Origin: Crocinitomicaceae bacterium
GTDB taxonomy: Bacteria; Bacteroidota; Bacteroidia; Flavobacteriales_D; Crocinitomicaceae
Reading direction: 5' to 3'
Assembly (NCBI GenBank): GCA_024643365.1
Contig: JAHENC010000021.1
Coordinates: 62,001-126,000, forward strand
DNA: 64,000 nucleotides
Positions 29,994-38,801 of the stretch are shown in pieces. How positions within the stretch are numbered: position 1 is the stretch's first letter; every line of letters starts with the position of its first letter. Under the pieces are notes generated by a model. It made no database searches. It saw only the letters and a list, made by a program, of their open reading frames with translations, and was not told the origin of the DNA. The position numbers and the translations under genes are program-made.

Positions 29994-30801
29994 TTTAGCA
30001 TTAAGAAGCATTACTGGAGCAATCTTTGGCACTGTTGTCATTGGTTCTATGCTTTGGCATCCGTATGCGCAGATGGCCGTTTTTTCGGTATTCATGGTCA
30101 TTGGACTTGCTGAGTTCTACCGCTTGTTTAATAATCATTCCGTTGTTCAAGTGAGTTCTGAAATTGGAATTTTTATTGGTTGTTTCATTTATGTTCTTTT
30201 GATAGGACTTAGCTTATCAAAGCTCCCAATCATAGTTATCACTATTCTTTTCCCCTTGTTTTTTACATTAATTTTGAATGAACTTTGGGCTAAAAAGGAA
30301 CATCCTTTAATCAATATTTCAGTATTGGTCTTCGGTATTGTTTATGTCGTAATTCCGTTCTATTTAAGCATTGACTTAAGTTTGAGAAATACTTCCTATT
30401 TGCCACATGTAGTGGGTATGTTCTTGTTGATTTGGACAAATGATTCCTTTGCATATTTTAGCGGTAGACTATTTGGCAAGCACAAATTATTCGAGCGTAT
30501 TTCTCCAAAAAAAACATGGGAAGGCACCATTGGAGGAGTAATATTTACCTTGATTTTAGGATATATTATTGGAACATATGTAAATGAAGGAGAAACCCTT
30601 TTTTGGGTGGTTTCGGCCATCATCATTGCGCCTTGTGCTATTTTCGGGGATTTATTGGAATCACTTTTCAAAAGAAGTTTAAATATTAAGGATTCAGGCA
30701 CCATCCTTCCAGGACACGGTGGGATATTAGATCGATTCGATGCGGCATTGTTTGCAATTCCGTTTTTTTATTGTTGGTCGATGATATATTTATTTTGGTA
30801 A
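29980..30801 (+). CDS. cdsA: Phosphatidate cytidylyltransferase
   Basis: A 273-residue polytopic membrane enzyme that converts phosphatidate and CTP to CDP-diacylglycerol. About seven hydrophobic helices are visible. The signature at the C-terminus reads LFKRSLNIKDSGTILPGHGG and continues ILDRFDA (about residues 230-256), with the conserved K-D and H-G-G-x-x-D-R residues. FERISPKKTWEGTIGG near 172 is also typical. It supplies CDP-diacylglycerol for phosphatidylserine synthesis, and the next gene (3 bases on) is the decarboxylase that converts the product. Confidence 0.96.
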   Translation: MPLGNLALRSITGAIFGTVVIGSMLWHPYAQMAVFSVFMVIGLAEFYRLFNNHSVVQVSSEIGIFIGCFIYVLLIGLSLSKLPIIVITILFPLFFTLILNELWAKKEHPLINISVLVFGIVYVVIPFYLSIDLSLRNTSYLPHVVGMFLLIWTNDSFAYFSGRLFGKHKLFERISPKKTWEGTIGGVIFTLILGYIIGTYVNEGETLFWVVSAIIIAPCAIFGDLLESLFKRSLNIKDSGTILPGHGGILDRFDAALFAIPFFYCWSMIYLFW

Positions 30802-30804
30802 ACT

Positions 30805-31467
30805 ATGACATTACACAGAGAAGGTAAAAATATTATGTTGTGGAGTTTAATCTTCACCATTTTATTGAGTGGGATAATACATTATTTTTTGAGTGCATGT
30901 TGTCCGATTGTCTATTGGATTTTGCAAATTGGCTTTCTTGTTTTACTTGGATTGGTAGTGCAATTCTTTCGTGTTCCCAGTCGAACATGCAAGGGCGAAT
31001 CCAACGATATTATGTGTCCAGCAGACGGAAAAGTTGTCGTTATTGAAGAAACAACAGAAAGTGAATACTTCAAAGATCGCCGCATTCAAATTTCCATCTT
31101 TATGTCTCCACTGAATGTTCACGCCAATTACCATCCGATAAAAGGAATCGTGAAATATGTAAAATACCACCCCGGATTATTTTTGGTTGCATGGCATCCA
31201 AAAAGCAGTACCGATAATGAACGCAGCACAGTTGTTGTGGAACATGAATCAGGAAAAGAAGTGCTATTCCGTCAAGTTGCTGGCGCAGTCGCCCGAAGAA
31301 TCTGTTATTACCCAACAGAAGGACAATACGTTGAGATGGGTTCAGAATTCGGATTCATTAAATTCGGATCAAGAATTGATTTATACCTTCCTTTAGGCAC
31401 AAAAATTGATGTAGCAATTGGAGATGTTGTTAAAGCAAAATTAACGCGTATTGGAGAACTTATTTAA
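30805..31467 (+). CDS. psd: Phosphatidylserine decarboxylase, short self-processing type
   Basis: A 220-residue proenzyme that decarboxylates phosphatidylserine to phosphatidylethanolamine. After an N-terminal membrane segment (about residues 10-50) come MCPADGKVVVIEE, the conserved MSPLNVHANYHPIKG near 98, and the self-cleavage site KFGSRIDLYLPLG near 187. There the serine of Gly-Ser becomes the pyruvoyl cofactor. The length and GS site match the compact class found in Bacteroidota and archaea rather than the longer LGST type of E. coli. It follows cdsA by 3 bases. Confidence 0.95.
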   Translation: MTLHREGKNIMLWSLIFTILLSGIIHYFLSACCPIVYWILQIGFLVLLGLVVQFFRVPSRTCKGESNDIMCPADGKVVVIEETTESEYFKDRRIQISIFMSPLNVHANYHPIKGIVKYVKYHPGLFLVAWHPKSSTDNERSTVVVEHESGKEVLFRQVAGAVARRICYYPTEGQYVEMGSEFGFIKFGSRIDLYLPLGTKIDVAIGDVVKAKLTRIGELI

Positions 31468-31498
31468 TTTGTATATTTACCTTATAAAATCAAACATC

Positions 31499-31711
31499 AT
31501 GAAAAAAGTATTTTTAGCATTAGCTTTATTCACTTACGCTGGGTCAATGGCGACTTCTACGTATGCTGCAGTAACTGGAACTGAAGTTGTCAAAAAAGAC
31601 GACGATAAGAGAAAAAAGAAAAAGAAAAAAGGTTCTTGTTGTTCTTCTCAACAAGGTAAATCTTGTTCTACTACACAACAATCATCTTGTTGTTCTAAAA
31701 AAGCAAACTAA
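31499..31711 (+). CDS. Small exported Cys- and Lys-rich protein
   Basis: A 70-residue protein with a clear signal peptide (MKKVFLALALFTYAGSMA, cleavage near TYAA). The mature part of about 45 residues has a basic run (KRKKKKKK) and a tail with five cysteines in CC, C, CC spacing (GSCCSSQQGKSCSTTQQ, then SSCCSKK). I do not recognise a family. Metal binding by the cysteine tail is a reasonable inference but unsupported by a known motif. The ATG at 31499 is chosen because it opens the signal peptide; the frame extends upstream into psd. It sits 31 bases after psd and before a strong terminator. A possible own promoter (TTG 31451, 18 bases, TATATTTA) lies at the end of psd. Confidence 0.75.
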   Translation: MKKVFLALALFTYAGSMATSTYAAVTGTEVVKKDDDKRKKKKKKGSCCSSQQGKSCSTTQQSSCCSKKAN

Positions 31712-31727
31712 TCCATTTTTAAAGGAA

Positions 31728-31758
31728 TAAAAAAGGCCATCTTACGATGGCCTTTTTT
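31728..31758. terminator. Bidirectional terminator between the small Cys-rich gene and the acyl-CoA synthetase
   Basis: A stem of 10-11 bp, AAAAAGGCCAT / ATGGCCTTTTT (31730-31740, 31747-31757), has a 6-base loop. The A-tract on one side and T-tract on the other let it act in both directions for the convergent genes. Confidence 0.9.
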
Positions 31759-31759
31759 G

Positions 31760-33523
31760 TTAACTGAATATTTTCTGATATCCCTCTTGGTATTTCTCAA
31801 GGATTTTCTTTCTCTTCAATTTTAGGGTTGGAGTAAGTTCTCCACCATCAATGGTAAATTCAGCTGGAAGCAAAGCGATTTTCTTCACTTGTTCCCAATT
31901 ACCAAACACTTGATTTATTTCAGCAATCTCCCGATCCATGCGATCAATAAATGCCGTTTGCTTAATTATTTCTTCGTTGCTCATAGATTCGAAATGCAAA
32001 CCATGTCGGTGTGCCCATTCCTTCGCAAATGCAAAATTAGGAACGACAAAAGCAGCCGGAAACTTCTCGCCTTCTCCAATCACCATAATTTGTTCAATAA
32101 AACGCGATTCTTTGAAGCGATTTTCCATGGCTTGTGGAACGATATATTTTCCACCAGACGTTTTAAATATTTCTTTTTTACGGTCCGTGATTTTTAAGAA
32201 TTTTTCTTCTTGAAACTCACCTATATCACCTGTATGGAACCATCCCTCACTGTCCATTACATCATTCGTTGCCTCTTCGTTATTATAGTAACCCATCATT
32301 ACATTAGGTCCCTTTACCAAAATTTCTCCGTCCGCTGCAATTTTCACTTGAACACCTTCAATTAATGCGCCCACCGTTCCAATTCGGATTCCCGTAACGA
32401 AATTATTCACTGAAACCACTGGTGATGTCTCTGTTAAGCCATAACCCTCCAAAATCGGGATATCAGCAGCAAGAAAGATACGTGCCAAGCGAGGTTGAAG
32501 TGCTGCACTTCCCGATGCAATCGCTTTTACATTTCCACCCAATGCTTCCTGCCATTTCGAGAAAATCAATTTGCGTGCAATACCTAATTTGATTTTGAAA
32601 AATGTAGTTGTATTTACGTTATCATAGTTTTCAGCCAGGTTTAAAGCCCAATAAAATAGTCCTCTTTTTATACCCTTAAGTTCCTCCCCTTTGGCCATAA
32701 TTTTATCGAACACTTTTTCGATTAATCTTGGTACAGCCGAGAAAACATCCGGTTTAACCTCCTTGATATTATCTCCGATGGTATCCATGGACTCCGCAAA
32801 GTATACCGAACATCCCAAATACATGTAGAGGTAGTGTAGCATTCGTTCATAAACGTGACAGATAGGTAAAAATGTCAACACTCGTGAATTATTATCCGCC
32901 GGAATTGGTTCAATACATCCGCCAACGTTTGATAATAAATTTTGATGAGAAAGCATCACCCCTTTTGGATTACCCGTAGTTCCAGAAGTATAAATAATGG
33001 TGACGAGGTCTTCATTTTTTACTTGTTTCATACGTTCAAGGACCTGTTCTTCTTCGGTATGGGTACGTTGTTCTTCAATAAAAGACCAGTTCGGTACAGA
33101 TTCTAATTTATCAAAGGAGAATAAGTGTTCTAAACTCGGAACATCCTTACGAATATTCGATATTTTATCGGCTAATTCTTGATTTGAAACAATACAGATT
33201 TTCGCTGCACAATCGTTTAAAATAAAACGATAGTCATTTTCTGAAATATTCGGATATAGTGGAACTAAAATAGCTCCTGTTTTTTGAACGGCTATATCCA
33301 AAATATTCCACTCCAATCGATTTGAACTAGCCACCGCCACACGGTCTCCTGCCTGAATGCCTATGGATACTAATCCACGTGCAACATGCATGGTACGATC
33401 AATAAAATCACTTGTAGATATTGGGACCCAAATTCCAGCTGTTTTGGTGACAAACATTGATGAATTTGGATAATTCTTTAATTGATGATCAGGGACTTCA
33501 AAAAGTCTTTCAGCAGTAATCAT
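31760..33523 (-). CDS. Long-chain acyl-CoA synthetase
   Basis: A 587-residue ANL-superfamily adenylating enzyme that activates fatty acids as acyl-AMP and then acyl-CoA. The P-loop is VTIIYTSGTTGNPKGVMLSH near residue 175. ILEGYGLTETSPVVSVN near 360 is the adenine motif, GWFHTGDIGEF near 440 holds the ribose-binding aspartate, and ITDRKKEIFKTSGGKYI near 455 is the hinge to the C-terminal domain. The ending (LTPTLKLKRKKILEKY) is typical of FadD-like long-chain enzymes. It is transcribed alone; a TTTG, 18 bases, TATTTTCG promoter-like pair lies just upstream. Confidence 0.93.
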   Translation of the reverse strand: MITAERLFEVPDHQLKNYPNSSMFVTKTAGIWVPISTSDFIDRTMHVARGLVSIGIQAGDRVAVASSNRLEWNILDIAVQKTGAILVPLYPNISENDYRFILNDCAAKICIVSNQELADKISNIRKDVPSLEHLFSFDKLESVPNWSFIEEQRTHTEEEQVLERMKQVKNEDLVTIIYTSGTTGNPKGVMLSHQNLLSNVGGCIEPIPADNNSRVLTFLPICHVYERMLHYLYMYLGCSVYFAESMDTIGDNIKEVKPDVFSAVPRLIEKVFDKIMAKGEELKGIKRGLFYWALNLAENYDNVNTTTFFKIKLGIARKLIFSKWQEALGGNVKAIASGSAALQPRLARIFLAADIPILEGYGLTETSPVVSVNNFVTGIRIGTVGALIEGVQVKIAADGEILVKGPNVMMGYYNNEEATNDVMDSEGWFHTGDIGEFQEEKFLKITDRKKEIFKTSGGKYIVPQAMENRFKESRFIEQIMVIGEGEKFPAAFVVPNFAFAKEWAHRHGLHFESMSNEEIIKQTAFIDRMDREIAEINQVFGNWEQVKKIALLPAEFTIDGGELTPTLKLKRKKILEKYQEGYQKIFS

Positions 33524-33565
33524 AGTTTAGTTTTAAGGTTATCGAAAATAAGAAATATTCTCGAA

Positions 33566-34942
33566 TTACAAAAAAAGGATAGCGAACAAGGTAATTAAAC
33601 CGATGCCAATGACATTGAAAACAAAGCCCATTTTCACCATTTGATGAATTTTCACATGTCCAGATGAAAAAACAATAGCGTTGGGTGGAGTTCCTACCGG
33701 CATCATAAACGCCAAACTAGCTCCAAGCGTCAAGGAAAAACACAACTGAAAAATATCGTAGCCAGATTCCTTCGCAAAACTTGCAATAACCGGAACAAAT
33801 ATGGTCACTAGGGCTAAATTTGACATGACTTCAGATGCAAACACTGAAATAACAACGACCAACAAAACGATTGCTGGAACAGACATGTTTTCATAGGACT
33901 GGAACACCTTTGTCAGTGATTCAACGACACCATTTTTTTCGAAAATTTGTGCTAGAGCAAGTCCACCACCAAATAACAATAATATGCCCCAAGGTAATTT
34001 TTCGGTATCCTTCCAATCTAGCAATGGTTTTTTCTCGCTTTTACCTGGAATAACAAACAATAGGATTGCACCAAAAATCGCAGCGCTTTCATCTCCATAA
34101 TTGATACCAGTTGTAGAAGTTATAATTTCACGGAAGGACCATAAAATGACAACCAATCCGAATATTGCTAAAGCTCTGAGTTGTTCATTTGTCCATGGAA
34201 CATTGGGTAAATTCACATCATGCAATTCCTTTCGTTCCTTTCCAAGAGCGAAATAAAAAACACCATACATCACTAAAAGCATGGTTATTGCGAGGGGCAT
34301 TCCAATTTTCATCCAATCGAAAAAGCTCACCGTAATGTGAAAATTCTTTTGAAGAATTGCTGCCATTTGCGTGTTAGGAGGCGAGCCAACGAGGGTCCCT
34401 ACTCCACCAATACTCGACGCGTATGCAATACTGAGCATCAGCAATAGAGAAAATTTTGATTTTTGATGAGCAACCGGCATCGCATGTATGATGGCAATTG
34501 CCATTGGTAACATCATTAATGCGGTGGCTGTATTCGAGATCCACATACTAAGGAATCCAGTACTTATAATGAATCCAAGTAAAATGCGAGGTTTTGAATC
34601 ACCAACAATATTGATGATTCTTCGAGCGATTTGCTCATGAACTTTCCATTTTTCCAATCCAAGAGCAAGGACAAATCCACCAAAAAACAGATAGACATTA
34701 TTGTTTCCATAACTAGCAGCAAGATCAGCTGTGTTTAGGAGTCCTAATGGAATCGCAAATATAAAAGGGAATAAGGCTGTAATGTAAATGGATATCACCT
34801 CAAATATCCAAAAGAAAATCATAAGTCCACCAAGCGCAACTGCGTTCCAATAGGAATCAGTTGCGCGGGTAGTAATAAGAACCATTAGAAAAGAAAATGC
34901 GCCAAATGCTGCGAGCAGGCGCTTCCAATCTAACTGAAGCAT
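33566..34942 (-). CDS. DASS / SLC13 family sodium-coupled carboxylate transporter
   Basis: A 458-residue membrane protein with about eleven hydrophobic segments, in the divalent anion:sodium symporter family that imports dicarboxylates, citrate or sulfate. The signature regions are WISNTATALMMLPMAIAI near residue 135 (the SNT motif), SIGGVGTLVGSPPNTQMA near 175, and the repeat of these in the second half: SNLALVTIFVPV and MMPVGTPPNAIVFSSG near 415. The paired SNT/PPN motifs form the substrate and sodium sites. The substrate cannot be set from sequence. It starts 4 bases after the small unknown gene at 34947-35207 and is probably co-transcribed with it. Confidence 0.92.
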   Translation of the reverse strand: MLQLDWKRLLAAFGAFSFLMVLITTRATDSYWNAVALGGLMIFFWIFEVISIYITALFPFIFAIPLGLLNTADLAASYGNNNVYLFFGGFVLALGLEKWKVHEQIARRIINIVGDSKPRILLGFIISTGFLSMWISNTATALMMLPMAIAIIHAMPVAHQKSKFSLLLMLSIAYASSIGGVGTLVGSPPNTQMAAILQKNFHITVSFFDWMKIGMPLAITMLLVMYGVFYFALGKERKELHDVNLPNVPWTNEQLRALAIFGLVVILWSFREIITSTTGINYGDESAAIFGAILLFVIPGKSEKKPLLDWKDTEKLPWGILLLFGGGLALAQIFEKNGVVESLTKVFQSYENMSVPAIVLLVVVISVFASEVMSNLALVTIFVPVIASFAKESGYDIFQLCFSLTLGASLAFMMPVGTPPNAIVFSSGHVKIHQMVKMGFVFNVIGIGLITLFAILFL

Positions 34943-34946
34943 CTAA

Positions 34947-35207
34947 TTATTTATTCAATGCATTTAACGCATCAACAAAAGTCAAGGCTTTTGCTTCAAC
35001 ATCAGCAACAATTGCGCGAAATTCAGCTTTACCTTTTGCTTTGTGCATACGTCCAAGAATAACATCTTGGAAACTCGCTGCCTCTGTAATTAATTTTTCT
35101 GTTGCTGGAGCTTTAGACTCATCCAACATTTGGTGGTGAAAACACTCTTCAACCACATCAAAAACCATCTCATTGATGTTTCTCTTAAGAATTCTTTTAT
35201 TTGACAT
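34947..35207 (-). CDS. Small alpha-helical protein of unknown function
   Basis: An 86-residue protein (MSNKRILKRNINEMVFDVVE at the start) without signal peptide or membrane segment. It is predicted mostly helical, with a histidine pair (ECFHHQML) near residue 23 and alanine-rich helices in the second half. I do not recognise a domain. Two exact -7 boxes lie upstream, and the gene leads a two-gene unit with the DASS transporter (4-base gap). It could be a small regulator, but nothing shows this. Confidence 0.7.
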   Translation of the reverse strand: MSNKRILKRNINEMVFDVVEECFHHQMLDESKAPATEKLITEAASFQDVILGRMHKAKGKAEFRAIVADVEAKALTFVDALNALNK

Positions 35208-35226
35208 ATTTCTACTTTATTTAGGT

Positions 35227-35265
35227 CAAAAGTAAGTCGAAAATAGGACTTACCCTACAAATCTA
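35227..35265 (-). promoter_or_regulatory. Two -7 promoter boxes before the small gene/DASS operon
   Basis: On the minus strand TAGATTTG (35265-35258) and TACTTTTG (35234-35227) both match TAnnTTTG exactly. The TTTG of the upstream box lies 23 bases before the second one and could serve as its -33 element. This suggests one or two tandem start sites. Confidence 0.45.
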
Positions 35266-35320
35266 CCTATTTTCTGTGCAGATGCATGTGATACTTCCGC
35301 AAGTTTGACAACGGATTGTG

Positions 35321-35328
35321 TAACTTTG
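35321..35328 (+). promoter_or_regulatory. -7 promoter box for the methyltransferase-MATE-fmt operon
   Basis: TAACTTTG matches TAnnTTTG exactly and ends 5 bases before the ATG at 35334. A TTTG at 35304-35307 is only 13 bases upstream, closer than usual. A leaderless or nearly leaderless transcript is implied. Confidence 0.5.
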
Positions 35329-35333
35329 CGTCC

Positions 35334-36509
35334 ATGACATATCCTATACTACACATCCGCAAAGGCAAAGAACAATCATTGATGCGAAGACATCCTTGGG
35401 TTTTTTCAGGAGCCATTGAAACTTCCACTGAATCCTTAAAGGATGGTGATCTAGTGTGTCTGATGACACGAAAAGACCAGTTTTTAGGAATTGGGCATTT
35501 TCAACATGCAACGATTTCCGTTCGAATCTTGAGTTTTGACTACGAGGAAATAGACCAAACATTTTTCGATCGAAAAATTAAACAGGCTGTGGATTCCAGA
35601 ATAAACATTGGACTTTTATCCAAACAGAACAACATATTTCGCGTCTGTCATGGCGAAGGAGATGAGCTTCCAGGACTTGTTATTGATTTTTACAACGGTG
35701 TGGCCGTGATTCAATGCCATTCCATTGGCATGTACTTTTCTGTTGAGATGATCGCAACCGCATTGAAAAACGCCTTCGGAAAAAAATTAACAGCGGTTTA
35801 TTCGAAGTCAACCGATACCTTACCAAAAAGAACGGATGTGACAGATGCTTATCTTTTCGGAAGCTGCGAAACACCGCATGTTGCGCTAGAAAATGGCGTG
35901 AAATATAATATCGATTGGATTACTGGACAAAAAACCGGTTTTTTCATAGATCAACGCGTTAACCGTCGCATTCTTGGTGAATACTCGAAAGGAAAAAAAG
36001 TACTAAATACTTTTTGTTATTCCGGTGGATTTTCACTTCAAGCGTTAAATCACGGAGCATCTTTGGTGCATTCATTGGATAGTTCAAAAAAGGCGATTGC
36101 CTTAACCGATGATAACATCACCTTAAATAACTATACAGAAAAACATTTGTCCATTTGTGCAGATGCAATGGACTACATGAAAGATTTGCAAGAAGATTAC
36201 GACATCATTGTGTTGGATCCACCTGCATTTGCAAAGCACCGCGAAAAACGTCACCAAGCCATTCAAGGATACAAAAGATTGAATGCACATGCAATTCGTC
36301 AGATTAAACCAGGAGGAATCATTTTTACTTTCTCATGTTCACAGGTCATCGATAAAGCATTGTTTACCAATACCATTATTGCTGCGGCGATTGAATCTGG
36401 AAGAAATGTGCGCATTTTAGAACAAATTCACCAACCAGCCGATCACCCGATTCACGCGTTTCATCCAGAGGGAGAATACTTAAAAGGATTGATTATACAG
36501 GTCGATTAA
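35334..36509 (+). CDS. RlmI-like class I rRNA cytosine methyltransferase
   Basis: A 391-residue protein with an N-terminal PUA domain (LHIRKGKEQSLMRRHPWVFSG to about residue 75), a central EEHEA-like part, and a C-terminal Rossmann methyltransferase. The latter shows GQKTGFFIDQRVNRRIL near 200, VLNTFCYSGGFSLQALNHGA near 225 (SAM loop), and the catalytic motif IIVLDPPAFAKHREKRHQA near 300. FSCSQVI near 343 carries a conserved cysteine. This is the RlmI/RlmK-L/YccW architecture for m5C modification of 23S rRNA; the exact target base is not determined. The ATG at 35334 is preferred to 35316 because it lies just after the -7 box. MATE follows after one base. Confidence 0.9.
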   Translation: MTYPILHIRKGKEQSLMRRHPWVFSGAIETSTESLKDGDLVCLMTRKDQFLGIGHFQHATISVRILSFDYEEIDQTFFDRKIKQAVDSRINIGLLSKQNNIFRVCHGEGDELPGLVIDFYNGVAVIQCHSIGMYFSVEMIATALKNAFGKKLTAVYSKSTDTLPKRTDVTDAYLFGSCETPHVALENGVKYNIDWITGQKTGFFIDQRVNRRILGEYSKGKKVLNTFCYSGGFSLQALNHGASLVHSLDSSKKAIALTDDNITLNNYTEKHLSICADAMDYMKDLQEDYDIIVLDPPAFAKHREKRHQAIQGYKRLNAHAIRQIKPGGIIFTFSCSQVIDKALFTNTIIAAAIESGRNVRILEQIHQPADHPIHAFHPEGEYLKGLIIQVD

Positions 36510-36510
36510 C

Positions 36511-37839
36511 ATGCTTGCACTCAATTATAAGGCGATTTTAGGAATGGCACTTCCGATGATGGTTTCTGGATTTATTCAGTCCATTGTCTTGATTACGGAC
36601 GCATCCTTGATCAGCCGGTATTCAACCGAAGCTTTTGATGCAGTTGGTAACGGTGGACTTTTATACGTCACGGTATACATGTGTTTGCTAGGAATGGGGG
36701 ATGGAGCACAGATCATCATCGCAAGAAGAATCGGTGAAGAACGAATATCAGCGATTGGACGAGTTTTCGGAACATCCTTTTTAACGAACTTCCTTTTAGC
36801 CATTGGATTCTTTATCCTGTTGCATTGGTTTCTACCTTCCGTTATAGTTGGTTATTCCAAGAACAATGAAATTGCCTTATTGCAAGGCGATTTTATTCGG
36901 ATTCGAAGTTTTGCATTGTTTTTCGCGATGATTACAATTACCATTCAGGCTTTTTTATTGGCAAAAGGAAAAACAATGATTGTTTTATATGCTGCATTGA
37001 TCACAGCCATCAGTAATATTTTCCTTGCTAATTCGCTGATCTTCGGAAGAAATGGCTTACCTGAAATGGGTATTGAAGGAGCAGCGTTAGCGAATACCAT
37101 TGCGGATGCGTTGGGGATGTTGTTTCTTGTGATTTATTTGATTTTTTCATCCGAAAGAAGGGAGTATCAACTATTTGCACACTTCAAGTTTGAACTCGCG
37201 TCCATGAAAGAATTGTTAAAAGTCGGCAGTCCGCTTATGTTACAAGGTTTCTTTGCGTTAGCAACTTGGACACTTTTTTTCACTTGGCTGGAGCAAAAAG
37301 GACAATTTGATTTAACGGTGTCACAGAATATTCGAGCCATCTATTTTCTTGCATTTGTGCCCATTTGGGGCTTCGCGGGAACAACAAAAACGTATATTTC
37401 TCAATACATTGGTGCGAAAAAATTTGATGAGATTCCAACCATTCAAAAACGGATACAACTCATGACACTATTGTTCTTATGCGTCACCTTTCACGGAGCC
37501 ATTTTCTATCCCGAAGCATTGATTAGACTTATCAATCCGGCGGAAACCTATGTTCACAAAAGTGCTCAAATCCTCAGATTAATTTCTGTATCAATCATGC
37601 TTTATGGATTTGCTTCGGTTTATTTTCAAACGATTCATGGCTCGGGGAACACTCTTCATTCCATGTTTATTGAGTTTGGAACGGTAAGCGTTTATGTCGT
37701 GTTTTGCTACCTTTTTATCAAAGAATGGAATTTAGATGTATATTGGATTTGGACGGTAGAATACATTTATTTTATTTTAATGGGATTGGCTTCTATCAGC
37801 TACCTCCGTTTGTATGATTGGAAAAAGAAAATTGTATAA
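36511..37839 (+). CDS. MATE family multidrug/cation efflux transporter
   Basis: A 442-residue integral membrane protein with about twelve hydrophobic segments in two similar halves, as in MATE exporters (MALPMMVSGFIQSIVLITDA at the start, VGSPLMLQGFFALATWT near residue 235 beginning the second half). These exporters use a sodium or proton gradient to expel organic cations or metabolites. The substrate is unknown. It sits one base after the methyltransferase, and its stop overlaps the fmt start in ATAATG, so the three genes form one operon. Confidence 0.9.
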   Translation: MLALNYKAILGMALPMMVSGFIQSIVLITDASLISRYSTEAFDAVGNGGLLYVTVYMCLLGMGDGAQIIIARRIGEERISAIGRVFGTSFLTNFLLAIGFFILLHWFLPSVIVGYSKNNEIALLQGDFIRIRSFALFFAMITITIQAFLLAKGKTMIVLYAALITAISNIFLANSLIFGRNGLPEMGIEGAALANTIADALGMLFLVIYLIFSSERREYQLFAHFKFELASMKELLKVGSPLMLQGFFALATWTLFFTWLEQKGQFDLTVSQNIRAIYFLAFVPIWGFAGTTKTYISQYIGAKKFDEIPTIQKRIQLMTLLFLCVTFHGAIFYPEALIRLINPAETYVHKSAQILRLISVSIMLYGFASVYFQTIHGSGNTLHSMFIEFGTVSVYVVFCYLFIKEWNLDVYWIWTVEYIYFILMGLASISYLRLYDWKKKIV

Positions 37840-38801
37840 TGAAAGATAAATTACGCATTGTTTTTATGGGTACCCCAGAGTTTGCCGTGGGGATTCTAGA
37901 TGCTTTGGTGCAATCCAAACATGAAGTTGTTGGCGTTGTTACTGTTGCCGATAAACCAGCTGGACGTGGACAGCAGATTCAGCAAAGTGCTGTCAAACAA
38001 TATGCACTTTCTAATGGACTTCCTATTCTGCAACCGGACAAATTGCGCGAAGAATCCTTTTTAACGGAATTAGCTTCGTTAAACGCAGATTTATTTATCG
38101 TGGTAGCATTTCGCATGTTGCCAGATGTTGTATGGAAAATGCCTGCTTTTGGAACGATAAACCTTCATGCAAGTCTTCTTCCAAAATACCGCGGAGCGGC
38201 GCCTATCAATTGGGCTATCATGAACGGTGAAACGGAAACTGGAGTGAGTACCTTTTTTATTAATGAAAACATTGATACAGGTGCTATCATCGCACAGAAA
38301 TCCATTTCATTATCTAAAGACATAAACGCAGGAGAATTGCACGATCAATTAAAATTGATTGGGGCAGAATTAACGGTAGAAACCGCCGATCAAATTTGTT
38401 CAGGTGCTGTTTCAACTATTGAACAAGATCCTTCGGATATTAATTTACCTTTTGCACCAAAAATATTCAAGGCAGATTGTGAAATTGACTGGAGTCAATC
38501 CGCGGAATTGAATCACAATAGAATTAGAGGATTGTCCCCCTACCCTGCCGCATGGTGTAAACTTTGGTCAACAAAAAAATCCAATTGGATTATGTTTAAA
38601 CTTTTTGATTCAACTTTAGTAAAATTGAATGAAGCTTCACGAATCAATGGTCCGTTCTCAATACCCGAAGGAATTGTCTTTCCAAGCGGAGGAGGATTTG
38701 TGTTGCTGAAGGAGATCCAAGCCGAAGGAAAAAAACGCATGGATTACAAGTCCTTTTTAGCAGGAAATGATTTGAATGAACTGCTATTTACTGCCTCTTA
38801 A
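37839..38801 (+). CDS. fmt: Methionyl-tRNA formyltransferase
   Basis: A 320-residue enzyme that formylates initiator Met-tRNA from 10-formyl-tetrahydrofolate. Motifs: RIVFMGTPEFAVGILDAL at the N-terminus, ADKPAGRGQQ near residue 42, and the catalytic INLHASLLPKYRGAAPINWA near 107-125 with its Asn and His, then the FINENIDTGAII segment near 145. The C-terminal OB-like domain binds tRNA (KIFKADCEIDWSQ onward). The ATG at 37839 shares its A with the MATE stop. Its 3' end overlaps the convergent TonB-barrel gene by 4 bases. Confidence 0.97.
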   Translation: MKDKLRIVFMGTPEFAVGILDALVQSKHEVVGVVTVADKPAGRGQQIQQSAVKQYALSNGLPILQPDKLREESFLTELASLNADLFIVVAFRMLPDVVWKMPAFGTINLHASLLPKYRGAAPINWAIMNGETETGVSTFFINENIDTGAIIAQKSISLSKDINAGELHDQLKLIGAELTVETADQICSGAVSTIEQDPSDINLPFAPKIFKADCEIDWSQSAELNHNRIRGLSPYPAAWCKLWSTKKSNWIMFKLFDSTLVKLNEASRINGPFSIPEGIVFPSGGGFVLLKEIQAEGKKRMDYKSFLAGNDLNELLFTAS

